This document shows, piece by piece, positions 37,773-46,007 of a DNA stretch of 64,000 nucleotides. The DNA comes from Clostridium sp. TW13. GTDB lineage: Bacteria > Bacillota > Clostridia > Clostridiales > Clostridiaceae. Numbering within the stretch: the stretch's first letter is position 1; the number at the start of each line of letters is the position of its first letter. The translations under genes and the position numbers were made by a program. The notes below the pieces were generated by a model. The model searched no databases. It saw only the letters and a program-made list of their open reading frames with translations, and was not told where the DNA came from. The stretch covers positions 496,001-560,000 of the forward strand of contig NZ_BROD01000001.1 in NCBI RefSeq assembly GCF_024345225.1. Direction: 5' to 3'.

Positions 37773-37818
37773 TCTCCAACACAACAATGAGTATTGGTGT
37801 GTTGGAGACTAATTTTTA
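37773..37818 (+). terminator. Terminator between ABC pair and yjbR-like gene
   Basis: TCTCCAACAC and GTGTTGGAGA pair over a 16-base loop, with TTTTT four bases after the stem. It follows the exporter operon, which converges with the minus-strand gene. Confidence 0.75.
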
Positions 37819-37880
37819 AATTCAGCCAGAAGGTGTTAGGTTAGCACTATATTTTAAAAGGAAAGTTTAAAATAGAATTA

Positions 37881-38534
37881 TTATTTTTCAACTATAGAAT
37901 AACTATCATCAATCATGTTCTTTACCAACTCTACATCAGTTGATTTATTTAATACAATTGTTATCCAATGTTTTTTATTCATGTGATAGGCTGGGAAAAA
38001 GTGAATATAATCAATTAGTTCCTCTATTTTTTTAGGACGATTTTTTACATTAAGAATGTGCACAGTATCTTGATTATCAATGCCTAGTTGCTTATATGTA
38101 ATATCCATGAATAGGCCATACCATTTATTTTTCTTATGTGTTTTCACAGTATAAGAAGTAGGAAGTTTTTCAAAAGGTGTTTCTGGAATTGTACCATGAA
38201 CATTAGTTGTATATTTTAATAATTCTTCTTTTAAATTACTTTTTGAAAAACATTTCAATAGAATATCATCAATAACATTATCTATTTCTTCCCTAATAGT
38301 AGATACAATTTTTCCAGTTGAATCCGGCACATTAAATAGTAAATATTCCTCCTCAGTTACTGAATCAAATACTTTTATTTCAAATGTATTATTTTCAATA
38401 TAAAAATAAGAATAAAAATCTGAATTCTTTAATTCATACTTATAAATATAGGTATCTTTCTTTAGGATAAAGCCATACTCTACAAGTTTGTCTATGTCAA
38501 TTATATAATTATCCAATAGTTTACTTTTATTCAT
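37881..38534 (-). CDS. MmcQ/YjbR family protein
   Basis: Cytoplasmic protein of 217 residues. The C-terminal half (about 110-217) carries the YjbR/MmcQ pattern: a phosphatase-free alpha/beta fold with ...LNVKNRPKKIEELID, FPAYHMNKKHWITIVL and a final DDSYSIV segment. The N-terminal half is an extra region seen in some longer members. AAGGAG precedes the start. Family function is not established beyond a proposed DNA-binding-like fold. Confidence 0.85.
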   Translation of the reverse strand: MNKSKLLDNYIIDIDKLVEYGFILKKDTYIYKYELKNSDFYSYFYIENNTFEIKVFDSVTEEEYLLFNVPDSTGKIVSTIREEIDNVIDDILLKCFSKSNLKEELLKYTTNVHGTIPETPFEKLPTSYTVKTHKKNKWYGLFMDITYKQLGIDNQDTVHILNVKNRPKKIEELIDYIHFFPAYHMNKKHWITIVLNKSTDVELVKNMIDDSYSIVEK

Positions 38535-38661
38535 TACGATAAATACTCCTTTTTAAATCTATTATCATTATAGCATTTAATCTTATTTTGCTACAAAGTT
38601 CTGTCATTAAATTCCTTAACAGTTCATAAATAAGCAGATTAATTATATTAAAACGTCAGAA

Positions 38662-38710
38662 AGACCGCTTATTTTCAATCTTTTGAAAATGAGTGGTCTA
38701 TTTTTTTATC
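38662..38710 (+). terminator. Orphan rho-independent terminator
   Basis: A long stem AGACCGCTTATTTTCAA / TTGAAAATGAGTGGTCT with a four-base loop and seven T on the plus strand. No plus-strand gene lies upstream: the nearest gene upstream is transcribed the other way. It is probably left over from a lost gene. Confidence 0.85.
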
Positions 38711-38738
38711 AACTTTAAAAATATATTGAAAATATCTA

Positions 38739-38769
38739 TTGACCTGAAGTTGACTTAAGGTTATATGAT
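38739..38769 (+). promoter_or_regulatory. MerR/AdhR-type promoter (site a)
   Basis: -35 TTGACC and -10 TATGAT separated by 19 bases, with a 7-4-7 inverted repeat CCTGAAG-TTGA-CTTAAGG between them. The overlong spacer with a dyad in it is characteristic of MerR-family promoters. The -10 overlaps the first ATG of the aldo/keto reductase fragment, so the transcript would begin inside that fragment; merR follows 550 bp on. Confidence 0.75.
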
Positions 38770-39067
38770 GAAAAAGAACTTAAGTAACATTTCATTCAAT
38801 CCTGTGTTATCAGAAATTGAAGCATTAATTGATACTATGAAAAATATTGGTGACAAGTACAATGTTTCTGTGTCACAGATTGCAATGGCATGGGCTATAG
38901 CTAAAGGGACAACTCCTATTATCGGAGTAACAAAGCCATCACACGTTGAAGAGGCGACAAAGGCTGCAGAGATTATTCTAGCAGCAGAAGAGATAAAGGA
39001 ATTTGAACGAATGGCATCTAAAACTCGTGTGGATACCAGAGGTTCATGGGAACATTCTATGGTATAA
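38765..39067 (+). pseudogene. Aldo/keto reductase C-terminal remnant
   Basis: Only the last 100 or so residues of an aldo/keto reductase remain: KYNVSVSQIAMAWAIAKG, TTPIIGVTKPSHVEEA and LAAEEIKEFERMA, the cofactor-binding end of the barrel. Full members have about 320 residues. There is no ribosome site, and the apparent ATG lies within the -10 box of a MerR-type promoter. An internal deletion most likely joined promoter and gene tail. A 33-codon open stretch (39110-39211) after it is not recognisable. Confidence 0.8.
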
Positions 39068-39314
39068 GGCATCTTCAAAAAATATATATTAATTTGATTT
39101 ATAAAATAAATGATAAATTTTGAGGAATACCTTGAGATGATTGATAAAGCTGAAGCAGAAAAATATCTCAATACTATCGCAGACTTAACTGAAACAACTA
39201 AAGTATTGTAACATGCTTCAACAAGAATCATTGGCTAATTAGTGTAATGAATCTAAATAATAATTATGAGAAAAGATAGAACAAATGAATTGGATTTTGA
39301 AAGGAGAATGAATA

Positions 39315-39731
39315 ATGACCATCAAAGAAGCATCTGAAATTACAGGAATTAGCATAGATAATCTCCGTTACTATGAAAGAATTGGACTAATTCCTGAGGT
39401 ACCACGAACAGCTTCTGGAATTAGAGATTATGATGAGATGTCATTGCATTGGATTGATTTTGCAATGCGTTTTAAAAGAGGTGGCATGCCACTAGAGGCA
39501 ATTCGTGAATATATTCAACTGGCTATAAATGGAGAAGAAACAAAACCGGCTAGGAAAGAAATATTGCTTGAAGCCAAAGAAGATCTGGAGAAAAAGATGG
39601 CAGAGATTCAGGAGAGCTTAGATGTTATAAATTATAAGTTGGATATCTATGATAAAAAATGTGAGCCAATCACTATTGAAATGGTGAATAAATGGAAAGA
39701 AAAGCAGAGAGAAATAGAAAATAAAAAATAA
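39315..39731 (+). CDS. MerR-family transcriptional regulator
   Basis: Regulator of 138 residues: N-terminal winged helix (IKEASEITGISIDNLRYYERIGLIP, read in two parts: IKEASEITG and DNLRYYERIGLIP), wing around RDYDE, RGGMPLEAIREY, then a long dimer coiled coil (80-138). It has a single Cys (near 116) and lacks the Cys found before the GMPL segment in AdhR-like sensors. AAGGAG before ATG. MerR-type promoters sit before the upstream remnant and after this gene, so it is the likely local regulator of the tautomerase/reductase genes. Confidence 0.9.
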   Translation: MTIKEASEITGISIDNLRYYERIGLIPEVPRTASGIRDYDEMSLHWIDFAMRFKRGGMPLEAIREYIQLAINGEETKPARKEILLEAKEDLEKKMAEIQESLDVINYKLDIYDKKCEPITIEMVNKWKEKQREIENKK

Positions 39732-39745
39732 AAGCTAAAAAGTAC

Positions 39746-39776
39746 TTGACCTTAAGTTGAGTTAAGGGGCTAAGCT
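39746..39776 (+). promoter_or_regulatory. MerR/AdhR-type promoter (site b)
   Basis: -35 TTGACC, 19-base spacer, -10 TAAGCT; the spacer holds CCTTAAG-TTGA-GTTAAGG, a 7-4-7 dyad with perfect outer arms. It lies just after merR and drives the tautomerase, flavodoxin and aldo/keto reductase genes. Confidence 0.8.
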
Positions 39777-39848
39777 TATTTTAACCCTTAGTGAATGAAC
39801 TTATTTTAGGGGAAAATATTAGAAAATAATTAGGGAGGAGAAATTAAT

Positions 39849-40037
39849 ATGCCAGTAATAACAGTAGAAGCAGGTAAGTTAAATAAAGAGCAAAAAAGTA
39901 AGTTAGTGAAGGAATTGACACGTACAGCATCAAAGGCAATGAATGTACCAGAACAAGCATTTATCGTTTTAGTGAAGGAAAATGATATAGATAACATCGG
40001 ATTTGGTGGACAATTAATGTCAGAAAGAAATGCATAG
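39849..40037 (+). CDS. 4-oxalocrotonate tautomerase family protein
   Basis: Small cytoplasmic enzyme of 62 residues starting Met-Pro: the Pro exposed after Met removal is the catalytic base of the tautomerase superfamily (PVITVEAGKLNKEQK). The length is typical of the hexameric 4-OT group. GGGAGGAG lies before the ATG. First gene after the MerR-type promoter; with a flavin oxidoreductase and an aldo/keto reductase next to it, it may take part in handling reactive carbonyls, which is inference. Confidence 0.88.
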   Translation: MPVITVEAGKLNKEQKSKLVKELTRTASKAMNVPEQAFIVLVKENDIDNIGFGGQLMSERNA

Positions 40038-40084
40038 CAAACAATAAATTTGGGGTAATATTTTAAACTAAAAAGGAGAAATTA

Positions 40085-40621
40085 ATGAAAGTAGTAGTAA
40101 TAACAGGTAGTGCACATAAAAAAGGAACATCTGCATTTCTTGCAGATAAATTTATAGAAGGAGCTATAGAAGCAGGACATGAGGTCTTTCGATTTGATGC
40201 TGCGTTTGAGGAAGTAAAACCATGCTTAGCATGTGAATATTGTTCTACACATCATTCGAACTGTGTGCATAAAGATTCAATGGGAAAATTGTATACAGAA
40301 TTAGCAGACGCGGATATGGTGGTATTTTCAACGCCATTATATTATTATACAATGTCAGCCCAAATTAAAGCAGTTATGGATCGTCTACATGCAAAAAATG
40401 CTGAATTTGCTGGAAATAAAAAAGCAATCATTATGGCAAGTTCTTATGGAGACGCAGATTGGACTATGGATGGTTTAGATAAGACATTTGATCTAATACT
40501 AGGTTATCTAAATTGGGAAAAGGTAGCGACATTATATGCTACAGGATGCCCAGTAAGGGAAGTAATGGAGCAAAAAGATTTCCCACAAAGAGCTTATGAA
40601 TTGGGAAGAAATGTTATGTAA
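40085..40621 (+). CDS. Flavodoxin-fold NAD(P)H-dependent oxidoreductase
   Basis: FMN-binding reductase of 178 residues. FMN phosphate loop GSAHKKGTSAFLAD near the start, then PCLACEYC with Cys pairs, a further Cys in SNCVHKDSM, and STPLYYYTMSAQIKAVMDR, typical of the NADPH-dependent FMN reductase / iron-sulfur flavoprotein-like group. AAGGAG before ATG. Second gene of the MerR-controlled group; likely reduces quinones or carbonyl-type electrophiles. Confidence 0.88.
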   Translation: MKVVVITGSAHKKGTSAFLADKFIEGAIEAGHEVFRFDAAFEEVKPCLACEYCSTHHSNCVHKDSMGKLYTELADADMVVFSTPLYYYTMSAQIKAVMDRLHAKNAEFAGNKKAIIMASSYGDADWTMDGLDKTFDLILGYLNWEKVATLYATGCPVREVMEQKDFPQRAYELGRNVM

Positions 40622-40727
40622 TAATGAAAGAGAGTTGTAAAGCTCGTATTTACGTAAAAGGCTTTTATATATTAGGTTAGTGTGCGGATGAGTTATAATG
40701 TTATCATATGGAAAGGTGGTTGGATCA

Positions 40728-41714
40728 ATGGAGTATGTTAAATTTGGTAAAACAGATTTGAATGTTTCAAAATTATGCTTAGGGACAATGGGATTTGGAG
40801 CTTCCAATGTTGGGCAGCATACATGGACATTGGATGAGGAGAAGTCAAAAGAAATCATAAAACATGCATTAAAGCTAGGAATTAATTTCATTGATACTGC
40901 AATAGGATACTCAGGTGGAACTAGTGAGCAGTATGTTGGTAGAGCAATTAAGGAATATGCAAAACGTGAGGATATTATTCTTGCAACGAAATTTTTCCCT
41001 AGAACAAAAGATGAAATTGCTAATCATATAAGTGGAAAAGAACATATCAATAAACTGTTAGATATGAGTTTAAAAAACCTTGCTACAGACTACATTGACC
41101 TATACATCTATCATATGTGGGACTATAATACACCAATTGAAGAAGTAATGGAAACACTTAACGAAGCAGTGAAAATGGGAAAAGTCAGACATATAGGGAT
41201 ATCTAACTGCTATGCATGGCAAATAGCAAAAGCAAATTCCATTGCCAAAATGAATGGGTGTGCAGAATTTGCATCTATACAAGGACACTATAATCTACTA
41301 TTCCGTGAAGAAGAAAGAGAAATGATTCCGTACTGCAAAGAAGAAAATATTGCAATTACACCATACAGTCCACTTGCATCAGGGCGCCTTGTAAAACCAC
41401 CTACAGAGACGTCTAAGAGATTGGAAGAGGATTCTTATGCAAAAGGGAAATATGATGCTACAGCTGAACAGGATGCAATCATTATTAAAAGAGTTGCTGA
41501 ACTAGCAGAAAAGAAAGGTATGACTCGTATTCAGATTGCTTTGGGATGGCTATTATCCAAGGTAACAGCTCCAGTAATTGGTGCAACCAAGATTTCTCAT
41601 ATTGATGATGCTGTATCAGCTGTTTCTGTAAAATTAACACCAGAAGAACTTGCTTATTTGGAAGAAGCATATGTACCACATAAGTTAGTTGGAGTTATGG
41701 CAGAGAATCATTGA
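40728..41714 (+). CDS. Aldo/keto reductase
   Basis: NADPH-dependent reductase of 328 residues, full-length (alpha/beta)8 barrel: FGKTDLNVSKLCLGTMGFG start, IDTAIGYSGG (Asp and Tyr of the tetrad), LATKFFPR (Lys), DLYIYHMWD (His), GISNC, and the cofactor end QIALGWLLSKVTAPVIGATK. The ATG at 40728 follows AAAGGTGG; an in-frame ATG at 40698 has no good site. It is the probable intact counterpart of the remnant upstream. Last gene before a strong terminator. Confidence 0.92.
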   Translation: MEYVKFGKTDLNVSKLCLGTMGFGASNVGQHTWTLDEEKSKEIIKHALKLGINFIDTAIGYSGGTSEQYVGRAIKEYAKREDIILATKFFPRTKDEIANHISGKEHINKLLDMSLKNLATDYIDLYIYHMWDYNTPIEEVMETLNEAVKMGKVRHIGISNCYAWQIAKANSIAKMNGCAEFASIQGHYNLLFREEEREMIPYCKEENIAITPYSPLASGRLVKPPTETSKRLEEDSYAKGKYDATAEQDAIIIKRVAELAEKKGMTRIQIALGWLLSKVTAPVIGATKISHIDDAVSAVSVKLTPEELAYLEEAYVPHKLVGVMAENH

Positions 41715-41764
41715 TGTAATAATATTTTTTTCATTTGTTAAAGTAAGTTAAAAAGTATACTTAT

Positions 41765-41793
41765 AGGGACACTCGAGTTGAGTGTCCCTTTTT
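41765..41793 (+). terminator. Rho-independent terminator after aldo/keto reductase gene
   Basis: GGGACACTC and GAGTGTCCC pair over GAGTT, followed by five T. It closes the MerR-regulated group; the converging MFS gene ends 34 bp on. Confidence 0.92.
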
Positions 41794-41826
41794 GTGTAGA
41801 ATTTTACTATAAACATATAAATGTAC

Positions 41827-43479
41827 TTAAGCTACTTGTTTTTTTATTTGAGAAGTTCTTCTCTTATCACTGAATAGTGCAAAGACTATGCCTGGTAAGA
41901 GAATTGCAGAACTTATTTTAAAGGTGAAACTAAAAGCTTTAACAGTATAGGTCAAAAAGGTATCCTGGATACTAGGCATTATTTTTTTTGTCTCTTTCTT
42001 CTGAGCTTCAAAATTTTCTTTAATTTTATTTTTAGCTGTGGCTGGGGAAGAGGCTAGTACAGTAGCTTCTTTTTTATCAATTACATTTATTATTTCTGAA
42101 AGATTAACCTTTTTATTACTACCTGCTTTGATAGAAGAAATCATCTGTAGCTTGGTTTCATTATTAAATACAGTGTCACTCTGTATTGTCTGTACAACAG
42201 AGTTTTTAGCATCAGATATCTGGATAGTTATATTTGATGTAAATATAGTTAAAAATAAAGCAACTCCAAGTACAGTTCCAAGTGTTCTTGTCATGTTATT
42301 TATTCCAGAAGCTATTCCTATTTTATTTACAGGAACATTAGCCATTATAGAACCTATTAGTGTTGCCATACTTAAGCCTGTACCAGAACCAGCAACAATT
42401 AATCTTAAAATAATATCTATATTTGAGGAATTTTGAGTAAGAGAACTATTTAAGTAGCAAGAGATACAAAGTAAAAGAACACCCAATGCAGTGGTAAATC
42501 TGCTACCTAATTTTCTTGTTAAAATAGGAGCTAATAATGAAAAAATCATTGAAGTTAAGGACATCGTTGAAATAATAAGCCCTGCTGATAGTTGATTTAA
42601 TCCTCTAACCTGAATTAGGAAAAAAGATAGCAAATAGGTACCAGACATCATACCAAGTCCGATTAGGAATAGAGCAATGGAGCCATTTGTAAATGCGGCA
42701 GATTTAAATAAGCTGAGTGGGACCATGGGTTCCTTAACTTTTAGTTCAATGATAACAAATAGTATAAGAGCTATAACAGAAACCCCAAAGAAAGAAAGAG
42801 TGAAGTTTGAAGTCCAGCCTTTTTCATTAGCCTTCATTAATGCGAAAGTTAAGAAAAACATAGCAATTGAGATTGTGGCAATTCCACCAAAGTCTATACT
42901 TTTACTTGCAGTTGAGTCATAAGATTCTTTTATGAATTTTATAGTTAATAGTATACAAATGCAACCTATAGGTATATTAATAAAGAAAATGTATCTCCAA
43001 TTAAAAAATTGAGTCACTATACCACCAATTGATGGTCCACTTGCAGCAGCAAGACCAGAAAAAGCTCCCCAAAGTGCCATAATAGCTCTGCTCTTTTCTG
43101 GTGGAAATATTTCAACAGAAAGAGGCGCTGCAATAGTCACAACAAAAGCTGCAGCTAGCCCTTGAATTGTCCTAAATAATATAAGCAATTGAAGGGAATT
43201 TGAAATACCACATAGCAGTGAAGATATAGTAAATAAAAATACCCCTGCAACAAATAGTTTTTTTCTACCAAATTGATCTCCAAGTCTTGAAGCAGTTATT
43301 ATAATAACTGCAGTAGCTAGATTATAGGCATTTACTACCCAAGAAATCTGATCCATAGTAGTATTAAAGTATTCAGCCATTTTAGGCAAAGTAATATTTA
43401 CTACAGTTGTATCTAACAATGCCATAAAAAATCCTAAAATAATAGCTACAAATGAAATGAGTTGATGTTTTTTGTTCAT
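41827..43479 (-). CDS. MFS drug exporter (DHA2, EmrB/QacA type)
   Basis: Proton-driven multidrug exporter of 550 residues with about 14 helices. Features: first helix LGFFMALLDTTVVNITLPKM (motif D1 D-T-T-V-V-N-x-A/T-L-P), motif A GRKKLF after SRLGDQF, motif C region GPSIGGIVTQFFNWR. A 90-residue hydrophilic loop precedes the last helix, as in this family. AGGAGG before ATG. An operator identical to that of the upstream padR gene lies in its promoter region, so the PadR protein very likely controls it. Confidence 0.92.
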   Translation of the reverse strand: MNKKHQLISFVAIILGFFMALLDTTVVNITLPKMAEYFNTTMDQISWVVNAYNLATAVIIITASRLGDQFGRKKLFVAGVFLFTISSLLCGISNSLQLLILFRTIQGLAAAFVVTIAAPLSVEIFPPEKSRAIMALWGAFSGLAAASGPSIGGIVTQFFNWRYIFFINIPIGCICILLTIKFIKESYDSTASKSIDFGGIATISIAMFFLTFALMKANEKGWTSNFTLSFFGVSVIALILFVIIELKVKEPMVPLSLFKSAAFTNGSIALFLIGLGMMSGTYLLSFFLIQVRGLNQLSAGLIISTMSLTSMIFSLLAPILTRKLGSRFTTALGVLLLCISCYLNSSLTQNSSNIDIILRLIVAGSGTGLSMATLIGSIMANVPVNKIGIASGINNMTRTLGTVLGVALFLTIFTSNITIQISDAKNSVVQTIQSDTVFNNETKLQMISSIKAGSNKKVNLSEIINVIDKKEATVLASSPATAKNKIKENFEAQKKETKKIMPSIQDTFLTYTVKAFSFTFKISSAILLPGIVFALFSDKRRTSQIKKQVA

Positions 43480-43527
43480 AAGTTGAACCTCCTAAGTAAT
43501 AATGTAATATATATTAGTATACAATAG

Positions 43528-43548
43528 ACTACTATAATGTATAGTAGT
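43528..43548. promoter_or_regulatory. PadR operator before MFS exporter gene
   Basis: Dyad ACTACTATA-ATG-TATAGTAGT, about 50 bp before the exporter start codon. Exactly the same 9-bp arms with a three-base centre occur before padR. Presumed repressor site. Confidence 0.8.
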
Positions 43549-43600
43549 GGGGCGAAAAAAATGTCTCACAATATAAGAAGCTATTTGAGACATCAAATTA

Positions 43601-44128
43601 TTAATTATAATAATCAAAAACTTTTTCAGACCATTTTTCTAAAATCTTATAAAACTCGTTATATAAATCTAGTATTAGAAATTCAGAACCATTTTTTTCA
43701 TTGTGCTGTTTTGCGTAATTATAAATTGGCTCTACATACGCTCTACGTTCTTCTGCCTTGTCTTTGAAGTTTTTAAGGTATTCTCTTCTTTTTTCTTCTG
43801 GTAAATTCTCTATGTTAACCAAAAATGCATTAAACTCCAAATAAATATTTCCTATATTTTTTGAACTTTCCTCCATTAGTTCATTGAAATATAAATTTCC
43901 TTTTTCGTTCAGTGAATATAGTGTTTTTTCAGGCATTTCACCTTCTTTAACAGTTCTTGAATTTAAATATCCATTATCACATAATTTAATTATATTTTTA
44001 TAGATTGACGGAGTACTGATTTTTAGCCACTTAGTAAGATTCCATATTTCAAATTCTTTAACCATCTCATAGGCACTTTTCTCTTTGTTTTTCAGATAGC
44101 CGAGTATTATCAAATTTATTGAAGACAA
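43601..44128 (-). CDS. PadR-family transcriptional repressor
   Basis: Regulator of about 175 residues: N-terminal winged helix (SSINLIILGYL, KSAYEMVKEFE, STPSIYKNIIKLCDNGYL) and a C-terminal helical dimer domain (about 95-175), i.e. the PadR/Vir fold. A frame from ATG 44143 is possible, but GGTGGTG lies just before the TTG at 44128, which gives the usual MSSINLIILGYL beginning. Such proteins repress nearby efflux genes until a ligand binds; the shared operators support autoregulation plus control of the MFS gene. Confidence 0.88.
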   Translation of the reverse strand: MSSINLIILGYLKNKEKSAYEMVKEFEIWNLTKWLKISTPSIYKNIIKLCDNGYLNSRTVKEGEMPEKTLYSLNEKGNLYFNELMEESSKNIGNIYLEFNAFLVNIENLPEEKRREYLKNFKDKAEERRAYVEPIYNYAKQHNEKNGSEFLILDLYNEFYKILEKWSEKVFDYYN

Positions 44129-44148
44129 TTTAATCACCACCATTTATT

Positions 44149-44173
44149 ATACTACTATACAGTATAGTAGTAT
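44149..44173. promoter_or_regulatory. PadR operator before padR
   Basis: A perfect 25-bp palindrome: ATACTACTATAC and GTATAGTAGTAT around a central A. Its inner part is the same ACTACTATA-N3-TATAGTAGT dyad found before the MFS gene. Confidence 0.85.
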
Positions 44174-44214
44174 GCGATATATTTGTCAACGTGGAATTTG
44201 GTGAAGTTATCTAA

Positions 44215-44239
44215 TAGATTCATAAGTATTAGAATATGT
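44215..44239 (+). repeat. 25-bp direct repeat flanking a small gene, copy 1
   Basis: TAGATTCATAAG followed by TATTAGAATATGT; copy 2 at 44644-44668 differs at three positions. The pair brackets the 79-residue gene. Confidence 0.5.
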
Positions 44240-44341
44240 GATTATTCTATAAGTGTTGGAAATAAAGTATAATAAAGGTGCAAAACAGTATATATTACGC
44301 TAGATTATAGATGTATTATCATACGGAAGGTGGTGTACTAA

Positions 44342-44581
44342 ATGGATGGTAAAATAAAGTTGCTCTTTGGAGAACCTAGAGGACAAACAGAATCAAGTAA
44401 GGAAGTTTGTAGATTGCTGAAGGAATATTCAAAAAAATTTAATGACAGCTTCAGTACAGAGTGCTTAAATTTTACTGATGGTGAGTTATCAGCAATATTA
44501 AAATATTGTATTGATAATAATGTTAATATAGATACAGTAATTCCTGGAATAGATGAATATGAGGAAGATACAGATTATTAA
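44342..44581 (+). CDS. Hypothetical small acidic protein
   Basis: A 79-residue acidic cytoplasmic protein (C-terminal EYEEDTDY) with two predicted helical stretches and two Cys. AAGGTGGTG lies before the ATG and a terminator follows at once, so it looks like a real single gene. No family recognised. Confidence 0.6.
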   Translation: MDGKIKLLFGEPRGQTESSKEVCRLLKEYSKKFNDSFSTECLNFTDGELSAILKYCIDNNVNIDTVIPGIDEYEEDTDY

Positions 44582-44583
44582 AC

Positions 44584-44618
44584 AAATTCCTACTACTTTA
44601 ACTGTGGTAGGAATTTTC
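44584..44618 (+). terminator. Terminator after small hypothetical gene
   Basis: AAATTCCTAC and GTAGGAATTT pair over a 13-base loop and end in TTTT. It starts three bases after the stop codon. Confidence 0.75.
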
Positions 44619-44744
44619 AGGGTTTTAGAATCTTTAATAGTAGTAGATTCATAAGCATTAGGATATCTAAATGTTGAATAATGGATGAAGTATGTAGAAA
44701 AAGTAATTAAAATTTTAATATAAATGAAGTATGAGGAGTAAAGC

Positions 44745-44813
44745 ATGAAGATAACAACTAATCTTTTTTGTGGCTTATGGTGGCATAGTATGACGCTAGC
44801 AAAAAAAGAGTAG
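44745..44813 (+). CDS. Possible 22-codon small protein or leader peptide
   Basis: A short frame with AGGAG six to nine bases before its ATG. It contains two adjacent Trp codons in the middle (LWWH). It may be a leader peptide or the stub of a lost gene; no attenuator hairpin follows before the NUDIX gene. Weak support. Confidence 0.22.
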   Translation: MKITTNLFCGLWWHSMTLAKKE

Positions 44814-44898
44814 TTTATAAATTTATGTGCTATAATTAAAAGTAAATTAAGAATATGTTTTATACAAAATGTGTAGATTTATTTTAGAGGAGAGATCA

Positions 44899-45291
44899 AT
44901 GAAAACAATAGAAGTAGTTGCAGCAATAATAAAACATGATGATAAAATATTGACCACTCGCCGTAGTTACGGTGAGTTTGAGAACATGTGGGAGTTTCCA
45001 GGTGGAAAAGTGGAAGCAGGAGAAACTCAGGAAAAAGCTCTTATTCGTGAAATAAAAGAAGAGTTAGAGTTAGATATTGATATAACTAATTATTTGACAA
45101 CTGTTGATTATGATTATCCAAATTTCCACCTTACAATGCATTGCTTTATATGCACTATATGTGGTGGGAAAATGCATTTAAATGCTCATAATGATGCTAA
45201 GTGGTCAACATTAGAAGAGTTAGATGAACTTAATTGGGTACCTGCAGATGTACTAGTTATTGAAAAGCTTAAAAGTGATAATAACCAGTAA
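44899..45291 (+). CDS. NUDIX hydrolase (MutT-like)
   Basis: (Deoxy)nucleoside triphosphate pyrophosphohydrolase of 130 residues. Nudix box G-x5-E-x7-REUxEE is visible as GKVEAGETQEKALIREIKEEL. The beginning (TIEVVAAIIKHDDKILTTRRSYGEFENMWEFPGG) is like 8-oxo-dGTPases and NudG-type CTP pyrophosphohydrolases. ATG chosen because GAGGAGAG precedes it; an upstream in-frame ATG (44869) lacks a site. Likely nucleotide-pool sanitation. Confidence 0.9.
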   Translation: MKTIEVVAAIIKHDDKILTTRRSYGEFENMWEFPGGKVEAGETQEKALIREIKEELELDIDITNYLTTVDYDYPNFHLTMHCFICTICGGKMHLNAHNDAKWSTLEELDELNWVPADVLVIEKLKSDNNQ

Positions 45292-45387
45292 GTTAGATAT
45301 AAAGACTGAAAGTTTTATGACATGTGTACATAAGTTTATTTACATTTAGGGAACAGAATGTATAGATATTTTCAACAATTTAAAAAG

Positions 45388-45449
45388 AAAAGTGATATTT
45401 TTAGTTTATGATGTTAAGTACAAGTATAAACTTTGAATATCACTTTTTC
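45388..45449 (+). terminator. Terminator after NUDIX gene
   Basis: AAAGTGATATT pairs with AATATCACTTT, with an inner AGTTTAT/ATAAACT stem, then a T-rich tail. Confidence 0.8.
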
Positions 45450-45521
45450 TCTATAATTTATGAAATAAAGTAATCAAAAAGGTCTTCTCTAACAGGCGTA
45501 GATAATCGGCGTAGTTTTTAT

Positions 45522-45555
45522 ATAAAAAGTCCGTACATCTGTAAATGATGTACGG
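45522..45555 (-). terminator. Minus-strand terminator after the alpha/beta-barrel gene
   Basis: CCGTACATC and GATGTACGG pair over seven bases; read on the minus strand the stem is followed by ACTTTTT. It starts 26 bases after the stop of the minus-strand gene. Confidence 0.85.
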
Positions 45556-45580
45556 AGAAATCTTGGTATGTTTCAAGGAA

Positions 45581-45871
45581 TTATGCCACACTATAAATTT
45601 TTACATCAGGGTCAGCACTCCAAAGTGGCTTAAGACCAACAAAGACATCATTTTTGAACATTTGGCTAGATAAGTAAGCCTGTGCATGTTCTACGCTGTC
45701 GAAGCCATGAAGCACTTGAACATCTTCATCACGAATAAGAAGATCTTTGGTTAGAGCACCTTCTATTGTTTCTAAAAATGGTCCACGATAGTCAGTATAA
45801 ACCTTGGCAGCATCTGCACGATTATCCTTTTCAATTTTCATTGTAATTTGTAAATAAGCATTTACTTTCAT
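45581..45871 (-). CDS. Small dimeric alpha/beta-barrel-like protein
   Basis: A 96-residue cytoplasmic protein with the beta-alpha-beta pattern of ferredoxin-like dimeric barrels (ABM/Dabb type): KVNAYLQITMKI strand, a helix, a VQVLHGFDSVEHAQAYLSS strand-helix and a final strand VKIYSVA. The family name is uncertain. TTGGAGG before ATG. It is divergent from an HxlR regulator, which suggests that regulator controls it, as HxlR proteins often do for neighbouring oxidoreductase or barrel genes. Confidence 0.75.
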   Translation of the reverse strand: MKVNAYLQITMKIEKDNRADAAKVYTDYRGPFLETIEGALTKDLLIRDEDVQVLHGFDSVEHAQAYLSSQMFKNDVFVGLKPLWSADPDVKIYSVA

Positions 45872-46007
45872 AATGTTACCTCCAATTTTGTTATATGGCT
45901 CGTTTATTTGAGCCTGTTTAAATTATATTTAAAGCACTCAAAGATAAAAAGATATCTGCAAATTTATGAGTTACTAATAAATTTCATAGTTACTTGTTAA
46001 TATACAT

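Larger units (their letters stand above)
44582..44898. other. Intergenic region before NUDIX gene
   Basis: Holds the terminator of the small gene, the second 25-bp direct repeat (44644-44668), a possible 22-codon frame, and AT-rich promoter sequence for the NUDIX gene. Confidence 0.5.

Noticed and set aside
38765-38770. Tandem ATG as start of a short functional aldo/keto reductase
   Set aside because: It lies in the -10 box of the promoter, has no ribosome site, and the protein lacks the catalytic residues.
39110-39211. 33-codon frame after the aldo/keto reductase remnant
   Set aside because: No ribosome site and no recognisable family; probably decayed sequence.
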